A stretch of DNA of 64,000 bases from Clostridium sp. Cult2 (GTDB lineage: Bacteria > Bacillota > Clostridia > Tissierellales > Tepidimicrobiaceae), in NCBI RefSeq assembly GCF_021655075.1, contig NZ_PPXX01000002.1, positions 1 through 64,000 on the forward strand, read 5' to 3'. The position numbers were made by a program, and so were the translations under genes. Shown in pieces: positions 8,808 to 18,116 of this stretch. The notes under the pieces were generated by a model. The model saw nothing but the letters and a program-made list of their open reading frames with translations, was not told the DNA's origin and made no database searches. Position 1 is the first letter of the stretch. Every line of letters begins with the position of its first letter.

Positions 8808-8844
8808 CTCTTATTGGTGCCTGGCACCAAAAAGGGAACTTATT
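8801..8844. repeat. 44-bp palindromic repeat, family A, copy 2
   Basis: Same length and design as the copies at 1254-1297 and 45180-45223, with core GGTGCCTGGCACC and arms ATAAGTTC / GGAACTTAT. It begins inside the 3' arm of the hairpin at 8776-8807 and ends five bases before the stop codon of the regulator gene on its right. Confidence 0.85.
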
Positions 8845-8848
8845 ATTG

Positions 8849-10225
8849 TTATTTTAGATTATATTTGGATATTTTGTATTGGAGAGTTTGTCGAGGGATG
8901 TTTAGTAGTTCTGCAGTATAGCTAATATTGTATTCTGCTTCTTCTAAGGCATCTTGTATCAATTGTTTTTCCATTTCTTCTAGGGTGTCTTTTAATGATA
9001 AGCTTTCTTCTTTTTGTTTGATTTTTTTGAATTTTGTTGGTAAATGTTCTACGTCTATTATTTCTATGTCGTAAATACTCATAATCCCTTCAATTAAATT
9101 TTCCAACTCTCTAACATTCCCTTCCCAGGGATTGGATATGAGTATATCCATTACCTCTTTGGATACTCCCTTAACGGATTTATCCAATTTTTTATTTAAT
9201 TTATCTATGAAGTACTGGGTTAGTATAGGGATATCGTCTTTTCTTTCCTTTAGAGGAGGGATGCTTAAGCTTATCACATTTAGTCTATAGTATAGGTCTT
9301 TTCTTAATAATTTGTGTTTTACCGCTTCTTCTGGCGGTATATTGGTGGCTGTAATTATCCTTACATCTACATTTATAGTATTAGTTTGGCCTACTGGTCT
9401 AAAGCTTCCATCTTGGAGGACTCTTAATAGTTTAGATTGTAATTCTAAAGGCATGGAGTTTATTTCATCTAGGAATAAAGTGCCTCCATGGGCTAATTCA
9501 AATAGGCCCTGTCTATCTTCTGCACCAGTGAAGCCTCCTTTTGCTGTTCCAAATAAAATTCCTTCTAAAAGGTTGGCTGGTAAGGCTGCACAGTTTTGAG
9601 TAATGAAGGGTTTGTTTTTCCTTTTGCTTGCATTATGTATGGCATGGACAAAAAGCTCCTTTCCTGTACCTGTATCTCCATATATTAAAACAGGTGCATA
9701 AGTGTCTGCCGCTTTTAGAGCCATCTGTTTAAGTTTTAGCATCTTCTTATTTTGTCCTATTATGTCTAGGAAGGTATATTTTGCTGTTTCTTCTTCTTTG
9801 ATTTTTCTCCTTGTGTTATTGTATAGTTTGCTTTGAAGGTCTACAATCTTTTCAGACATCTTCCTTACTTGAGTTATATCTTTGGATATTTCCAAAGCTC
9901 CTAATATTTTACCATTGCTTTTAATGGGTATGGAAGAATTGACAGTGGTTATCTTTTCACCTTTATAGTTTATGAAGGTTTGCTCTTTTTTCAGTATAGG
10001 CTTTCCAGTTTTAATTACGGTTAAAAGAGTTGAGGTTTCATAGCTTAAAGATGGATATACTTCCAAAAGATGGCGTCCTACAGCTTTTTCCCTATCTATG
10101 CCATCTATCTTTTGGGCAAATAGGTTATAATAAGCTATTCTACCATTACTATCTATTATGTGAATACCTTCCTCCATATAGTCTAATATCTCCAGTATAT
10201 TTTCCCTAAAAAATAAATCTTTCAT
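8849..10225 (-). CDS. PAS-domain sigma-54-dependent activator (RocR-like), likely lysine regulator
   Basis: Enhancer-binding protein of 458 residues. An N-terminal PAS domain (about 10-120) precedes the AAA+ domain with Walker A GDTGTGKE (183-190), a GGFTGA loop (230-235, a variant of GAFTGA) and Walker B GTLFLDE. A Fis-type helix-turn-helix closes the protein (NISYTAELLNIPRQTLQYKI). Such proteins open sigma-54 promoters by ATP hydrolysis; the PAS domain probably senses an amino acid or metabolite. The sequence resembles RocR-type regulators of amino-acid catabolism. Its place directly upstream of the -24/-12 promoter of kdd-kamABCDE makes it the probable activator (inference). Confidence 0.9.
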   Translation of the reverse strand: MKDLFFRENILEILDYMEEGIHIIDSNGRIAYYNLFAQKIDGIDREKAVGRHLLEVYPSLSYETSTLLTVIKTGKPILKKEQTFINYKGEKITTVNSSIPIKSNGKILGALEISKDITQVRKMSEKIVDLQSKLYNNTRRKIKEEETAKYTFLDIIGQNKKMLKLKQMALKAADTYAPVLIYGDTGTGKELFVHAIHNASKRKNKPFITQNCAALPANLLEGILFGTAKGGFTGAEDRQGLFELAHGGTLFLDEINSMPLELQSKLLRVLQDGSFRPVGQTNTINVDVRIITATNIPPEEAVKHKLLRKDLYYRLNVISLSIPPLKERKDDIPILTQYFIDKLNKKLDKSVKGVSKEVMDILISNPWEGNVRELENLIEGIMSIYDIEIIDVEHLPTKFKKIKQKEESLSLKDTLEEMEKQLIQDALEEAEYNISYTAELLNIPRQTLQYKISKYNLK

Positions 10226-10264
10226 AAGAACTCCTTTCCCGCTGAATTTTAGGCATCCAAGGCC

Positions 10265-10295
10265 AATTTATAGGCACTTTAGGTGCCTATAAATT
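10265..10295. repeat. Inverted repeat across the murI stop codon
   Basis: AATTTATAGGCAC (10265-10277) and GTGCCTATAAATT (10283-10295) form a perfect 13-bp dyad with a five-base loop. The murI stop codon lies in the stem. No T-run follows, so it is at best an atypical terminator or an mRNA 3'-end stabiliser. Confidence 0.7.
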
Positions 10296-11093
10296 CTCTA
10301 TATTTACTTTTTGAACGGAGGCGATTTCCCTTCTCATTATATTTCCCCCAATTCTTTTAAACTTCTCTGGGTCATCACTTACATAGTAGTCACATTTACC
10401 TCCATCTAATCTATTGGACAATAATCCTTTCTCCTTTAGCATTATCTTTCCAGCTTTAGCTGTTTCATAGGCTGGGTTTACCATTTTCACCTTGTCTCCT
10501 AATACCTTAGTGATAGTATAACGAAGAGCTGGATAATGGGTACAACCCAATACTAAGGAATCTATATTATGTTCCTTTAATTCTAGAAGATATTTTTTTG
10601 CTGTAATAAAAGCTACATCTGTACTTTCCCAGCCCTCTTCTACTATTGGCACGAATAGAGGACAGGATATACCTATTATCTCTGCTGAAGGTAGTATCTT
10701 TCTTATTTTCCTTTGATAGGATTCACTGTTTATTGTCCCTTCTGTGCCTATTACTCCAATTACTGAATTCTTAGTGGCAGAAGCTGCAGCATTAGCTCCT
10801 GGTTCAATAACTCCTAATATGGGTATATCAAAAACCTTTTTGGCTTCTTCCATAGCTAAGGCAGAGGCTGTATTACAAGCTATTATTATAGCTTTAATGT
10901 CCTTGGTAAGTAAAAATCTTACGGATTGAAAAAAATATTTTATTACCGTTTCTTTGGATCTGGTTCCATAGGGAATTCTAGCTGTATCTCCAAAATATAC
11001 TATATCTTCTCCTGGCAGTTGTTCCATTATTTCTTTTAATACTGTTAGACCACCAATTCCTGAATCAAATACTCCAATTGGCCTATTATCCAT
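10287..11093 (-). CDS. murI: Glutamate racemase
   Basis: Makes D-glutamate for peptidoglycan precursors in the cytoplasm. The 268-residue protein opens with the family motif PIGVFDSGIGGLTVLKEI. The two catalytic cysteines lie in IIIACNTASA (about residue 73) and LGCTHYP (about residue 184), and GDTARIPYG is the conserved third motif. An AGGGGGG site precedes the ATG. The next genes, ypeB and sleB, also act on peptidoglycan but in the spore; a functional link is not implied by the sequence. Confidence 0.95.
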   Translation of the reverse strand: MDNRPIGVFDSGIGGLTVLKEIMEQLPGEDIVYFGDTARIPYGTRSKETVIKYFFQSVRFLLTKDIKAIIIACNTASALAMEEAKKVFDIPILGVIEPGANAAASATKNSVIGVIGTEGTINSESYQRKIRKILPSAEIIGISCPLFVPIVEEGWESTDVAFITAKKYLLELKEHNIDSLVLGCTHYPALRYTITKVLGDKVKMVNPAYETAKAGKIMLKEKGLLSNRLDGGKCDYYVSDDPEKFKRIGGNIMRREIASVQKVNIENL

Positions 11094-11151
11094 AAAAAAA
11101 CCCCCCTTCTATTCTATTTTATTAATATTAGGGGGATTTTACAATCTTTTT

Positions 11152-12519
11152 TTAAAAAGTTAATGTACCATTTTCACTTTTAATTAATTGAAGTATCTGT
11201 TCTTCATTTCCAGTTTGGGCATTTATATAGACTATATATTCTCCTCCTCTATAATTGCCTTTGAACTCATAGCACAGTACTTCGTTCTTCCCTTTTGGTA
11301 TTAATGCTAATCTGGAGGAGTTTACTTCAAAATCTCCTCTCACCTCTTCTCTTGCTTCTTCTAAGGTTATCTTTGGTTCTTCAAAATTTCTATCATTATG
11401 ATTTAAATAATAGGTTGAAGCATCAAAACCTACTATTTCTCCATTGTCTAAGGCTATCTTTAGTTTTATTAAATCTGGATAGATGGTAATATCCTGTTCT
11501 TTATATACAAAGTTGAATAACACAGTTCCATCATATTTTAAATAATAATTAGGCTCCATACCTTCAAAACCTTTGCCTTTTAAATACTCAAGAGCCTTAT
11601 TCTGGGCTTCTTTTATAGATAAACTTCCTTTAGTTACTGGCCTTGGATTGGCCATCCATAGTACATGCCCACCTTTTTTGGATACTCCCATATATACTGC
11701 TAATTCCTTAGAGGTATTTTTGGGATATAGATTAAACGTATAGGAGGGTATTCTTACTTCTGATGAATCCTTTCCTTCTTCATAAGACTTAATATCCTGA
11801 ACCCTATTAGCACCGAAGAAATCTATGGCAATCTTTTCTGCCTCATTTTTAGATACATCCCTATTTTCCAACCCTAAGGGTTTCCTATTTATCATCTGAT
11901 CAGCAAAGGGACCATCATAAATTAATTCAGGGGTTTTAGCCACGTTTTTCTCTATATTGGTTAAAGAAGTTTGAAATATCTTCTCATTCCCCTCTCGAAC
12001 TTTTTTATTTTGTCTAGCATTAAGGGAACCGAATAAAAAGTTTTTATCTGCCAATTCAGATTGGAGCTTAGCCAATTCCTGGTTGAATGTGGCAGAATTC
12101 TGTTGAAGATTTGCTAAAGAAGCTTTTTGTTCATTAGTTATAGGTTGCCCTTGTAAATGGGTCTGTATTAAATAATAACTATAGTCAGCAACCTGGTTCA
12201 AAAATTTTTCAGTTTTAGCTGTCTCCGCATGGGTTATGGGCATTTGTCCTAGTTTATCTTGAGCAAAATAGGCTTCATTCATTATCTGGGACAATAATAA
12301 TACGTTTTGATCCCTGGATTTAGATAACATAGCTTTAGACAGATTTACCTGAACATTTTCCACATGTTTCTTTACGTCAAAGAATAACCTTTGATAGTGA
12401 TTTTCCAACGCCACACCTAGCTGGTTTTTGGTAGTATATTCATTATAACCCCAAACTAGTGCAATTATAAAAGCTAGACCTAATAAGCTTGGAGCTATCC
12501 ACCATCTTCTTCTCTCCAT
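11152..12519 (-). CDS. ypeB: Germination protein YpeB
   Basis: Spore inner-membrane protein needed for stable deposition of the cortex-lytic enzyme SleB and for holding it inactive until germination. The 455-residue product has one N-terminal membrane anchor (WIAPSLLGLAFIIALVWGY). A helical, Gln-rich region follows, then PepSY-like repeats in the C-terminal half (SKNEAEKIAIDFFG, SIKEAQNKALEYLK, TLEEAREEVRGDFE). It starts at an ATG after GGAGGTG, 11 bases after sleB, which gives the usual sleB-ypeB bicistron. Confidence 0.92.
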   Translation of the reverse strand: MERRRWWIAPSLLGLAFIIALVWGYNEYTTKNQLGVALENHYQRLFFDVKKHVENVQVNLSKAMLSKSRDQNVLLLSQIMNEAYFAQDKLGQMPITHAETAKTEKFLNQVADYSYYLIQTHLQGQPITNEQKASLANLQQNSATFNQELAKLQSELADKNFLFGSLNARQNKKVREGNEKIFQTSLTNIEKNVAKTPELIYDGPFADQMINRKPLGLENRDVSKNEAEKIAIDFFGANRVQDIKSYEEGKDSSEVRIPSYTFNLYPKNTSKELAVYMGVSKKGGHVLWMANPRPVTKGSLSIKEAQNKALEYLKGKGFEGMEPNYYLKYDGTVLFNFVYKEQDITIYPDLIKLKIALDNGEIVGFDASTYYLNHNDRNFEEPKITLEEAREEVRGDFEVNSSRLALIPKGKNEVLCYEFKGNYRGGEYIVYINAQTGNEEQILQLIKSENGTLTF

Positions 12520-12530
12520 TTTTTCACCTC

Positions 12531-13247
12531 CTATAGTCCAAACCAGTGTTTGCCAATTTTCAGTGTAACCTTCCTAGACCAAATCCATCTACTAGTAGCA
12601 GTGGCTGGGTTCCAATAATAAAGACAACCATAGGTCGGGTCCCAACCATTTAGAGCATCCCTTGCAGCTTTAATAGAATCCTTATTTGGAGTTAAATTAA
12701 TCTGCCCATCAGCTACTGCAGTAAAGGCTAGAGGTTGATATACTACTCCTGCTACGGTATTGGGGAATTTGGGACTTCTAACCCTATTTAATACTACTGC
12801 TGCAACTGCCACCTTCCCTATATATGGTTCCCCTCTAGCTTCCCCATGGATTGTTCTAGCCAACAGATATTCATCTCCCCGTCTATTTATACCTTGAGCA
12901 GAAGCAGGAGCTGCACCTGTTAAGGTTAATCCTAAAGCTACTGCTGTTTGAGGTCCTACTACTCCATCTACTCTGAGGCCATTTTTAGCCTGAAACCTTC
13001 GTACTGCCCTATAGGTTTCTGCTCCATATATACCATCTACTTTCCCAATTAGATATTTCCATTTCACCAATTGCCATTGAACATTTTTTACATCCTGCCC
13101 TTGAGTCCCCCAATAGAGTATTCTAGGGGCAAAAAACATATTGTTTTTAGTTGTTGCTTCTTGAAAAAAACTGCCTGGTTCGTAAAACATGAGTATGGAT
13201 AAGAATACTAACACTAGAATCATTGTTGTTATAGTAAATTTTCTCAA
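12531..13247 (-). CDS. sleB: Spore cortex-lytic enzyme SleB
   Basis: Lytic transglycosylase that degrades muramic-lactam cortex peptidoglycan during germination. The 238-residue protein has an N-terminal hydrophobic signal or anchor, a peptidoglycan-binding repeat (LYWGTQGQDVKNVQWQLVKW ... FQAKNGLRVDGVVGPQTAVALG), then the hydrolase-2 domain. That domain has the catalytic Glu in ARTIHGEARGEPYIGKVAVA and ends near TYGCLYYWNPATAT. A TTG start at 13247 is used, eight bases after AGGAGGT. First gene of the sleB-ypeB pair. Confidence 0.94.
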   Translation of the reverse strand: MRKFTITTMILVLVFLSILMFYEPGSFFQEATTKNNMFFAPRILYWGTQGQDVKNVQWQLVKWKYLIGKVDGIYGAETYRAVRRFQAKNGLRVDGVVGPQTAVALGLTLTGAAPASAQGINRRGDEYLLARTIHGEARGEPYIGKVAVAAVVLNRVRSPKFPNTVAGVVYQPLAFTAVADGQINLTPNKDSIKAARDALNGWDPTYGCLYYWNPATATSRWIWSRKVTLKIGKHWFGL

Positions 13248-13314
13248 ATAATTTACCTCCTTTCATATTTGCCAGGTTTATATATTTTTTGTAATAATAT
13301 AAAATTTATGCAGC

Positions 13315-13364
13315 GAAAACAAAAAAGCCATTATTGGCTTCATTTACCAATAATGGCTTTTTTG
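13315..13364 (-). terminator. Intrinsic terminator after the M20 peptidase
   Basis: GCCATTATTGG and CCAATAATGGC form a perfect 11-bp stem flanked by A-runs on one side and T-runs on the other. It can stop transcription of the leftward peptidase gene that ends at 13376. Confidence 0.9.
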
Positions 13365-13375
13365 TTTTTTAAAGA

Positions 13376-14566
13376 TTAAATTTTTAATAGTTTTACCAAT
13401 AAGCTATATATTACCTGAGCGGTTTTAACTAAACTATCAATTGAAACCCATTCGTCGGGAGAGTGATAGTTTTGTCCATAGGGACCAAATATGAATGTAG
13501 GAGCTCCAGTCCTAGTCCCTAGATAATTAAAATCTCCCATACTAGAAAAATAGGCTATGGTTCCATAGGTACCCGTTACTTCTTTGATGATTTCTTGAAG
13601 TAATTTTGTAAATTGGTTGTCCTCATCTACCGTATAGGGTTTAAACCCATCTATCCCTTTATGGGGTGCTTCTCTAAATTCTATTTCATATTTACTTTTA
13701 ATATTAGCCCTTTTCGCTGCTTCATCCACTTCCTTAATTAAATAATCTTTATCTTCTCCTCTGACTACATGTCTAAATACCATAAAACTAGATTCCTCCG
13801 CCACACTACAAGCTGCTCCCCCACCCGAAGTTTCAATGACTACTAAAGAACCTTTGCCTAGTTGTGGATCCTCTTTTAATTCCAATTCATTTAATTGGCA
13901 TATTAGTTTAGCCCCATCCCAAATAGCATCTATCCCTAATTCCGGAGAGGCAGCATGGCTAGCTTTACCATAAAGCTTTACATTATAATTGTAACCACCT
14001 CTAGCCCCTAAACATAGACAGGGGAATTCAATATCTGCAAATCCACTACTGGGTTCAGTTACTATTGAAAAGTCAATATCCTCTGTTATCCCATCTAAGA
14101 TAGTAGCATCAGTGCCTAGTCCATAGGGACCTTCTTCATCGGAGACTAGAGTATAGATTATTTCGCCTTTAAAGTCCTTAACATTCCGCAAGAAAGCTTC
14201 TAAAGCAACCATTATTGCTGCTGAACCACCCTTCATGTCTAATGCCCCTAGCCCGTATATCCTGTCACCTTCTATAGTTGGTTTTAAAGGATCTTTAGTC
14301 CAACCTTGGCTAATACTAACCGTATCCAAATGTCCATTTAATAATATTTTCAATCCTCCTTCCTGACCTTTAATATTACCAACCACATTTGTTCCATGAA
14401 ATTTTGTAACCTTATCTTCACTATACTTATGATACTTAACTGGAATGTTTCTTTCTTTTAGCCAATTGTAAGTGAATCTCATTATTTCATCTTCTTCAAA
14501 ATAAGGACTGTAGATTTTAATTAAATCCGATAATAATTTTATGATGTTTTCCCGAACATTTTTCAA
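13376..14566 (-). CDS. M20-family metallohydrolase (ArgE/DapE/YgeY-like)
   Basis: Cytoplasmic zinc amidohydrolase of 396 residues. Metal ligands and catalytic residues are visible in NGHLDTVS, YGLGALDMKGG, SDEEGPYGLG and the late NYHSPDEWV segment. Typical substrates are N-acyl amino acids or dipeptides. The sequence is closest in feel to the YgeY group, often found with selenium or purine catabolism genes, but no such genes adjoin it, so the substrate is open. A good GGGGGG ribosome site precedes the ATG. It is divergent from the symporter gene at 15004. Confidence 0.85.
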   Translation of the reverse strand: MKNVRENIIKLLSDLIKIYSPYFEEDEIMRFTYNWLKERNIPVKYHKYSEDKVTKFHGTNVVGNIKGQEGGLKILLNGHLDTVSISQGWTKDPLKPTIEGDRIYGLGALDMKGGSAAIMVALEAFLRNVKDFKGEIIYTLVSDEEGPYGLGTDATILDGITEDIDFSIVTEPSSGFADIEFPCLCLGARGGYNYNVKLYGKASHAASPELGIDAIWDGAKLICQLNELELKEDPQLGKGSLVVIETSGGGAACSVAEESSFMVFRHVVRGEDKDYLIKEVDEAAKRANIKSKYEIEFREAPHKGIDGFKPYTVDEDNQFTKLLQEIIKEVTGTYGTIAYFSSMGDFNYLGTRTGAPTFIFGPYGQNYHSPDEWVSIDSLVKTAQVIYSLLVKLLKI

Positions 14567-15003
14567 AATTATCCCCCCAGTAATAAGTTAGTACAAATTA
14601 TATCACAAATATTTAGTATTTTCATAATATTTTAATTATTCTTGATATATTCTATAAGTAATGATATTATAAGAATAAGTATATTTCTATATATTTTATT
14701 GAAAATCAAAAACAATTTTTCAGCATATTTAAATAATAAATAAAAATAAACAAATAAGTATTAAAACAAATTTCAAAGTATTAAGTGGATATTCATGGCA
14801 TTCAAATTTAAGAAGCCTAATATTCCAACTCGAAACAGGAAATGCAAACCATATTTGCTTTATCCTGTTTTTTGTTTATAAATCACTATTTAACTATTAA
14901 ATATTCAGATAATATTTAATATTACAAATATTATAGTAGGAGGTGAATTCAAGGATTATTTTACTAAGTTTAATGCTTTAATTTTAAAAAAAGGAGGGTT
15001 CTT
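14567..15003. other. 437-bp divergent intergenic region with a leader hairpin
   Basis: An AT-rich spacer between the divergent peptidase and symporter genes. The one strong element is a plus-strand hairpin, AACAGGA (14834-14840) with TCCTGTT (14863-14869) and an inner GCAAA/TTTGC stem, followed by six T. It lies about 130 bases before the symporter ATG and looks like an attenuator or short-transcript terminator. I found no glycine or lysine riboswitch core and no T-box sequence, and no small gene. Confidence 0.5.
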
Positions 15004-16374
15004 ATGGAAGGTTTTGTAAATGCTATTATTAATTTTTCCAACTGGCTTTGGGGGATACCTATGTTGCTTATATTAGTTGGTGGGAGTCTTATTTTAACTA
15101 TTAAACTAGGATTTTTTCAATTCAAATATTTTACCTTTGCAATGAGAGAAACTTTTGGAAAGATGTTCAAAAAACCCGAAGGAGAAGGTACTGTTACTCC
15201 TTTCCAAGCTGCAACAGCAGCTTTAGCTTCAACTATTGGGGCTTCTAATATAGTTGGAGTACCTGTAGCCATTGCCTTTGGTGGTCCAGGAGCTGTGTTC
15301 TGGATGTGGGTTGTAGCTTTAATTGCTAGTGCAGCTAAGTTTTCAGAAATAGTTTTAGGTATTAGATACAGGGAAAAGAATGAAGAAGGCGATTATGTAG
15401 GAGGCCCAATGTATTTCTTGAGTAAGGGTATTAAGTCTGGTTTAGGTAAAGCTTTGGGTATTATATTCTCTTTCTTCTTAATGATTGAATTAATTCCTTC
15501 TATTGCAACTCAAGCTGTTTCTGCAGTTCAAACAGCTAGTACTATTAATATCCCTAATTGGGTAACAGGTGGAATACTTGTGGTACTAGTTGGCTTAGTA
15601 GTATTTGGTGGTATAAAGAGGATTGCAACTGTTACTGAAAAATTAGTTCCATTTATGGCTTTGCTGTATATTATTGGTGGTCTAATAATTATTATTGCAA
15701 ATATAACAGAATTACCGCGAGCTTTAGGACTTATATTCAAACATGCTTTTACTCCAATTGCTGCTACAGGTGGAATAGCTGGAGCAGGAATAGCTCAAGC
15801 TATTAGATGGGGTACTGCAAGAGGGGTTTATTCAAATGAAGCTGGTATGGGAACTGCACCTATAGCTCATGCAGCAGCAGTCACTGACCATCCTGTACGT
15901 CAAGCTATGTGGGGTATATTTGAAATAGTAATTGATACTCTAATAGTTTGTACTATAACTGCTTTAGTTGTATTAGTTTCTGGAGTATACAATATAGTTC
16001 CTATTGATCAAGCAGCAAGTATGCCAGCAGTAGCTTTTCAACAGTTATTGGGAGATAGTATAGGTGGAGGAATTGTAACCATTAGTATATTATTATTTGT
16101 ATTATCTACAATTATAGTCATTACCTATTACGGGAAAACACAAGCAGAATTCTTATTTGGTAGTAAATTTTCAAATATAATGGTTGTTGTATATTTAATT
16201 TCTATAGTTTTAGGGGTTTATGGTGGAATTGAATTTCTATATAATTTCTTAGATATATTATTAGCTACAATAATAATTCCAAATATGATAGGATTATTAA
16301 TGTTATCCAATGAAGTTAAAGATTTGAAAGAGGAATTTTTTAGGAATCCAGAGTATTATACTTCTGCAAAATAA
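15004..16374 (+). CDS. Sodium:alanine/glycine symporter (AGCS family)
   Basis: Inner-membrane Na+-coupled amino-acid importer of 456 residues with about ten hydrophobic segments. Family signatures include ATAALASTIGASNIVGVPVAIAFGGPGAVFWMW (about 62-94) and GTARGVYSNEAGMGTAPIAHA (about 275-295), the classic AGCS substrate and sodium site region. AAAGGAGGG precedes the ATG. It runs directly into a RocB-like deacylase gene 41 bases on, suggesting uptake coupled to processing of an amino acid or its N-acyl form (inference). Confidence 0.92.
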   Translation: MEGFVNAIINFSNWLWGIPMLLILVGGSLILTIKLGFFQFKYFTFAMRETFGKMFKKPEGEGTVTPFQAATAALASTIGASNIVGVPVAIAFGGPGAVFWMWVVALIASAAKFSEIVLGIRYREKNEEGDYVGGPMYFLSKGIKSGLGKALGIIFSFFLMIELIPSIATQAVSAVQTASTINIPNWVTGGILVVLVGLVVFGGIKRIATVTEKLVPFMALLYIIGGLIIIIANITELPRALGLIFKHAFTPIAATGGIAGAGIAQAIRWGTARGVYSNEAGMGTAPIAHAAAVTDHPVRQAMWGIFEIVIDTLIVCTITALVVLVSGVYNIVPIDQAASMPAVAFQQLLGDSIGGGIVTISILLFVLSTIIVITYYGKTQAEFLFGSKFSNIMVVVYLISIVLGVYGGIEFLYNFLDILLATIIIPNMIGLLMLSNEVKDLKEEFFRNPEYYTSAK

Positions 16375-16415
16375 TAGGGACTTGAGAATTTGAGCTCAGC
16401 TTGGGAGGTAAAGAT

Positions 16416-18062
16416 ATGAACAAAAATTGGGGTAAAAAAATTGAAAACCTTACACTGGAATTAGCAGAAATTCGTGGTGTAGTAGGAACAAAAGAAGAAA
16501 ATAATGTAGTAGAAAAAGTCTACGAAAAATTTAAAGAGATGGATTATTTTAAAAAACATCCTGAAAGGGTAAAGTATGTCCCAATAAAAGATGATTTTTT
16601 AGGAAGAAAATCTGTAATGGCTGTGGTAAAAGGCGAAAAGGGAAATAGTAAAAAATCTTTAGTATTAATAGGCCATACGGATACAGTAGGCGTTTCCGAT
16701 TATGGAGTATTAAAAGATTATGCAACAAAACCTTTAGAATTAACAGAAAAGTTCAAGGAAGTATCCCTTCCGCCAGAGGCTTTAAAGGATTTAGAATCGG
16801 GAGAATATCTATTTGGCAGGGGAGTATTCGACATGAAATGCGGAGTAGCCACCTTGATGACTATAGTAGAGTCCATTTCAGATAATGTGGAAAACTTTGA
16901 AGGCAATATAGTTTTCGCTGCTGTATGTGATGAAGAAGGTAATTCAGGGGGTATGCTTTCAGTAGTTCCTGAGCTAATCAATCTTCAAGAAACCGAAGGT
17001 TTTGAATACTTGGCAGTCATCGATATGGATTATAGTGCTCCTAGATATGATGGTGATAATACAAGATATATATATGTAGGAACTGTAGGGAAATTAATGC
17101 CCAGTTTCTATATAGTTGGATCTGAGGCTCACGGTGGAGATCCATTTAAAGGACTAGACCCTAACCATATATCTTCGGCTATTGTGGAAGAAATTGATTT
17201 TAACACTAAATATTGTGATGAAGCAGAAGGAGAAGTTACTGTTCCCCCTATTTCATTAAGGCAACAGGATTTAAAACCTGAATATTCAGTTCAAACAGCC
17301 AAAACCAGTTACTTATACTTTAATTTTGGAACCCATAGTAGTACTCCAGATCAAATGATGGATAAGGTAATAGATGGAGCCACTCTTGCATTTCAAAAGG
17401 TTATAGATAGTCTAAATGTGGAATATAAAAAGTATTGTGAGTTCAATGGATTCCATTATGAAAAACTTCCTTGGAATTCAAGAGTTATTTCCTATGAAGA
17501 ACTATATGAAAAGGTGAAGGAAGAAAAGGGCCAAGAAGTAGATAAAGTAATGGAAGAGCTAAATGAAAAACTACTAGTAGATAAGAATATAGACGAAAGA
17601 GTATTTGCATTAAAAATGGTGGAAGCCCTTCATAATATGTGGTCTGACAAAGATCCAGTGGTAGTAGTATATTTCTCACCACCTTATTATCCACATATAT
17701 ATGTCAAGGATGAAACCCCATTGGAGAAAAAGCTACTAAATGCAGTTAAGCAGGTTTTAGAAGAAATAGATTCTGATTATGATATCGAAATGAAAAAATT
17801 CTATCCTTATATTTCCGATTTAAGCTATGCAGCAGCTCCTAGGGAAGAAAATGCAATAGATTCTTTGAAGAACAATATGCCTGGATTTGGAACAAAGTAT
17901 AGCTTACCTATTGAAGAAATGCAAAAATTAAATCTTCCTGTAGTAAACATTGGTCCCTTTGGAAAGGACGCTCATAAGTTTACAGAAAGATTAGAGAAGG
18001 ATTATTCTTTTAATGTTGCACCAAAGCTAGTTTATCAAACTATAACAAATTTATTAAAATAA
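16416..18062 (+). CDS. M20-family peptidase, RocB-like
   Basis: A 548-residue zinc hydrolase of the RocB branch of the M20 family, longer than ordinary M20 enzymes. Motifs are LIGHTDTVGVSDYG, YLFGRGVFDMKCGVATL and FAAVCDEEGNSGG. In Bacillus RocB lies in arginine-utilisation genes, but its reaction is not firmly established. The start is the ATG at 16416 after GGGAGGTAAAGAT; an in-frame TTG 15 bases earlier overlaps that site. Probably cotranscribed with the symporter gene, with a terminator after the stop. Confidence 0.85.
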   Translation: MNKNWGKKIENLTLELAEIRGVVGTKEENNVVEKVYEKFKEMDYFKKHPERVKYVPIKDDFLGRKSVMAVVKGEKGNSKKSLVLIGHTDTVGVSDYGVLKDYATKPLELTEKFKEVSLPPEALKDLESGEYLFGRGVFDMKCGVATLMTIVESISDNVENFEGNIVFAAVCDEEGNSGGMLSVVPELINLQETEGFEYLAVIDMDYSAPRYDGDNTRYIYVGTVGKLMPSFYIVGSEAHGGDPFKGLDPNHISSAIVEEIDFNTKYCDEAEGEVTVPPISLRQQDLKPEYSVQTAKTSYLYFNFGTHSSTPDQMMDKVIDGATLAFQKVIDSLNVEYKKYCEFNGFHYEKLPWNSRVISYEELYEKVKEEKGQEVDKVMEELNEKLLVDKNIDERVFALKMVEALHNMWSDKDPVVVVYFSPPYYPHIYVKDETPLEKKLLNAVKQVLEEIDSDYDIEMKKFYPYISDLSYAAAPREENAIDSLKNNMPGFGTKYSLPIEEMQKLNLPVVNIGPFGKDAHKFTERLEKDYSFNVAPKLVYQTITNLLK

Positions 18063-18076
18063 TACGGGTAAAGAAT

Positions 18077-18116
18077 AAAAGTTGCCACTGAGTAATTCCA
18101 GTGGCAACTTTTATTC
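18077..18116. terminator. Bidirectional terminator between rocB-like gene and spoIIR
   Basis: AAAAGTTGCCACTG and CAGTGGCAACTTTT make a 14-bp perfect stem with an 8-base loop, flanked by A- and T-rich tracts on both sides. It serves both convergent genes and overlaps the spoIIR stop codon. Confidence 0.9.

Noticed and set aside
14567-15003. Glycine or lysine riboswitch before the alanine symporter
   Set aside because: No conserved core of either class is present; only a terminator-like hairpin is supported.
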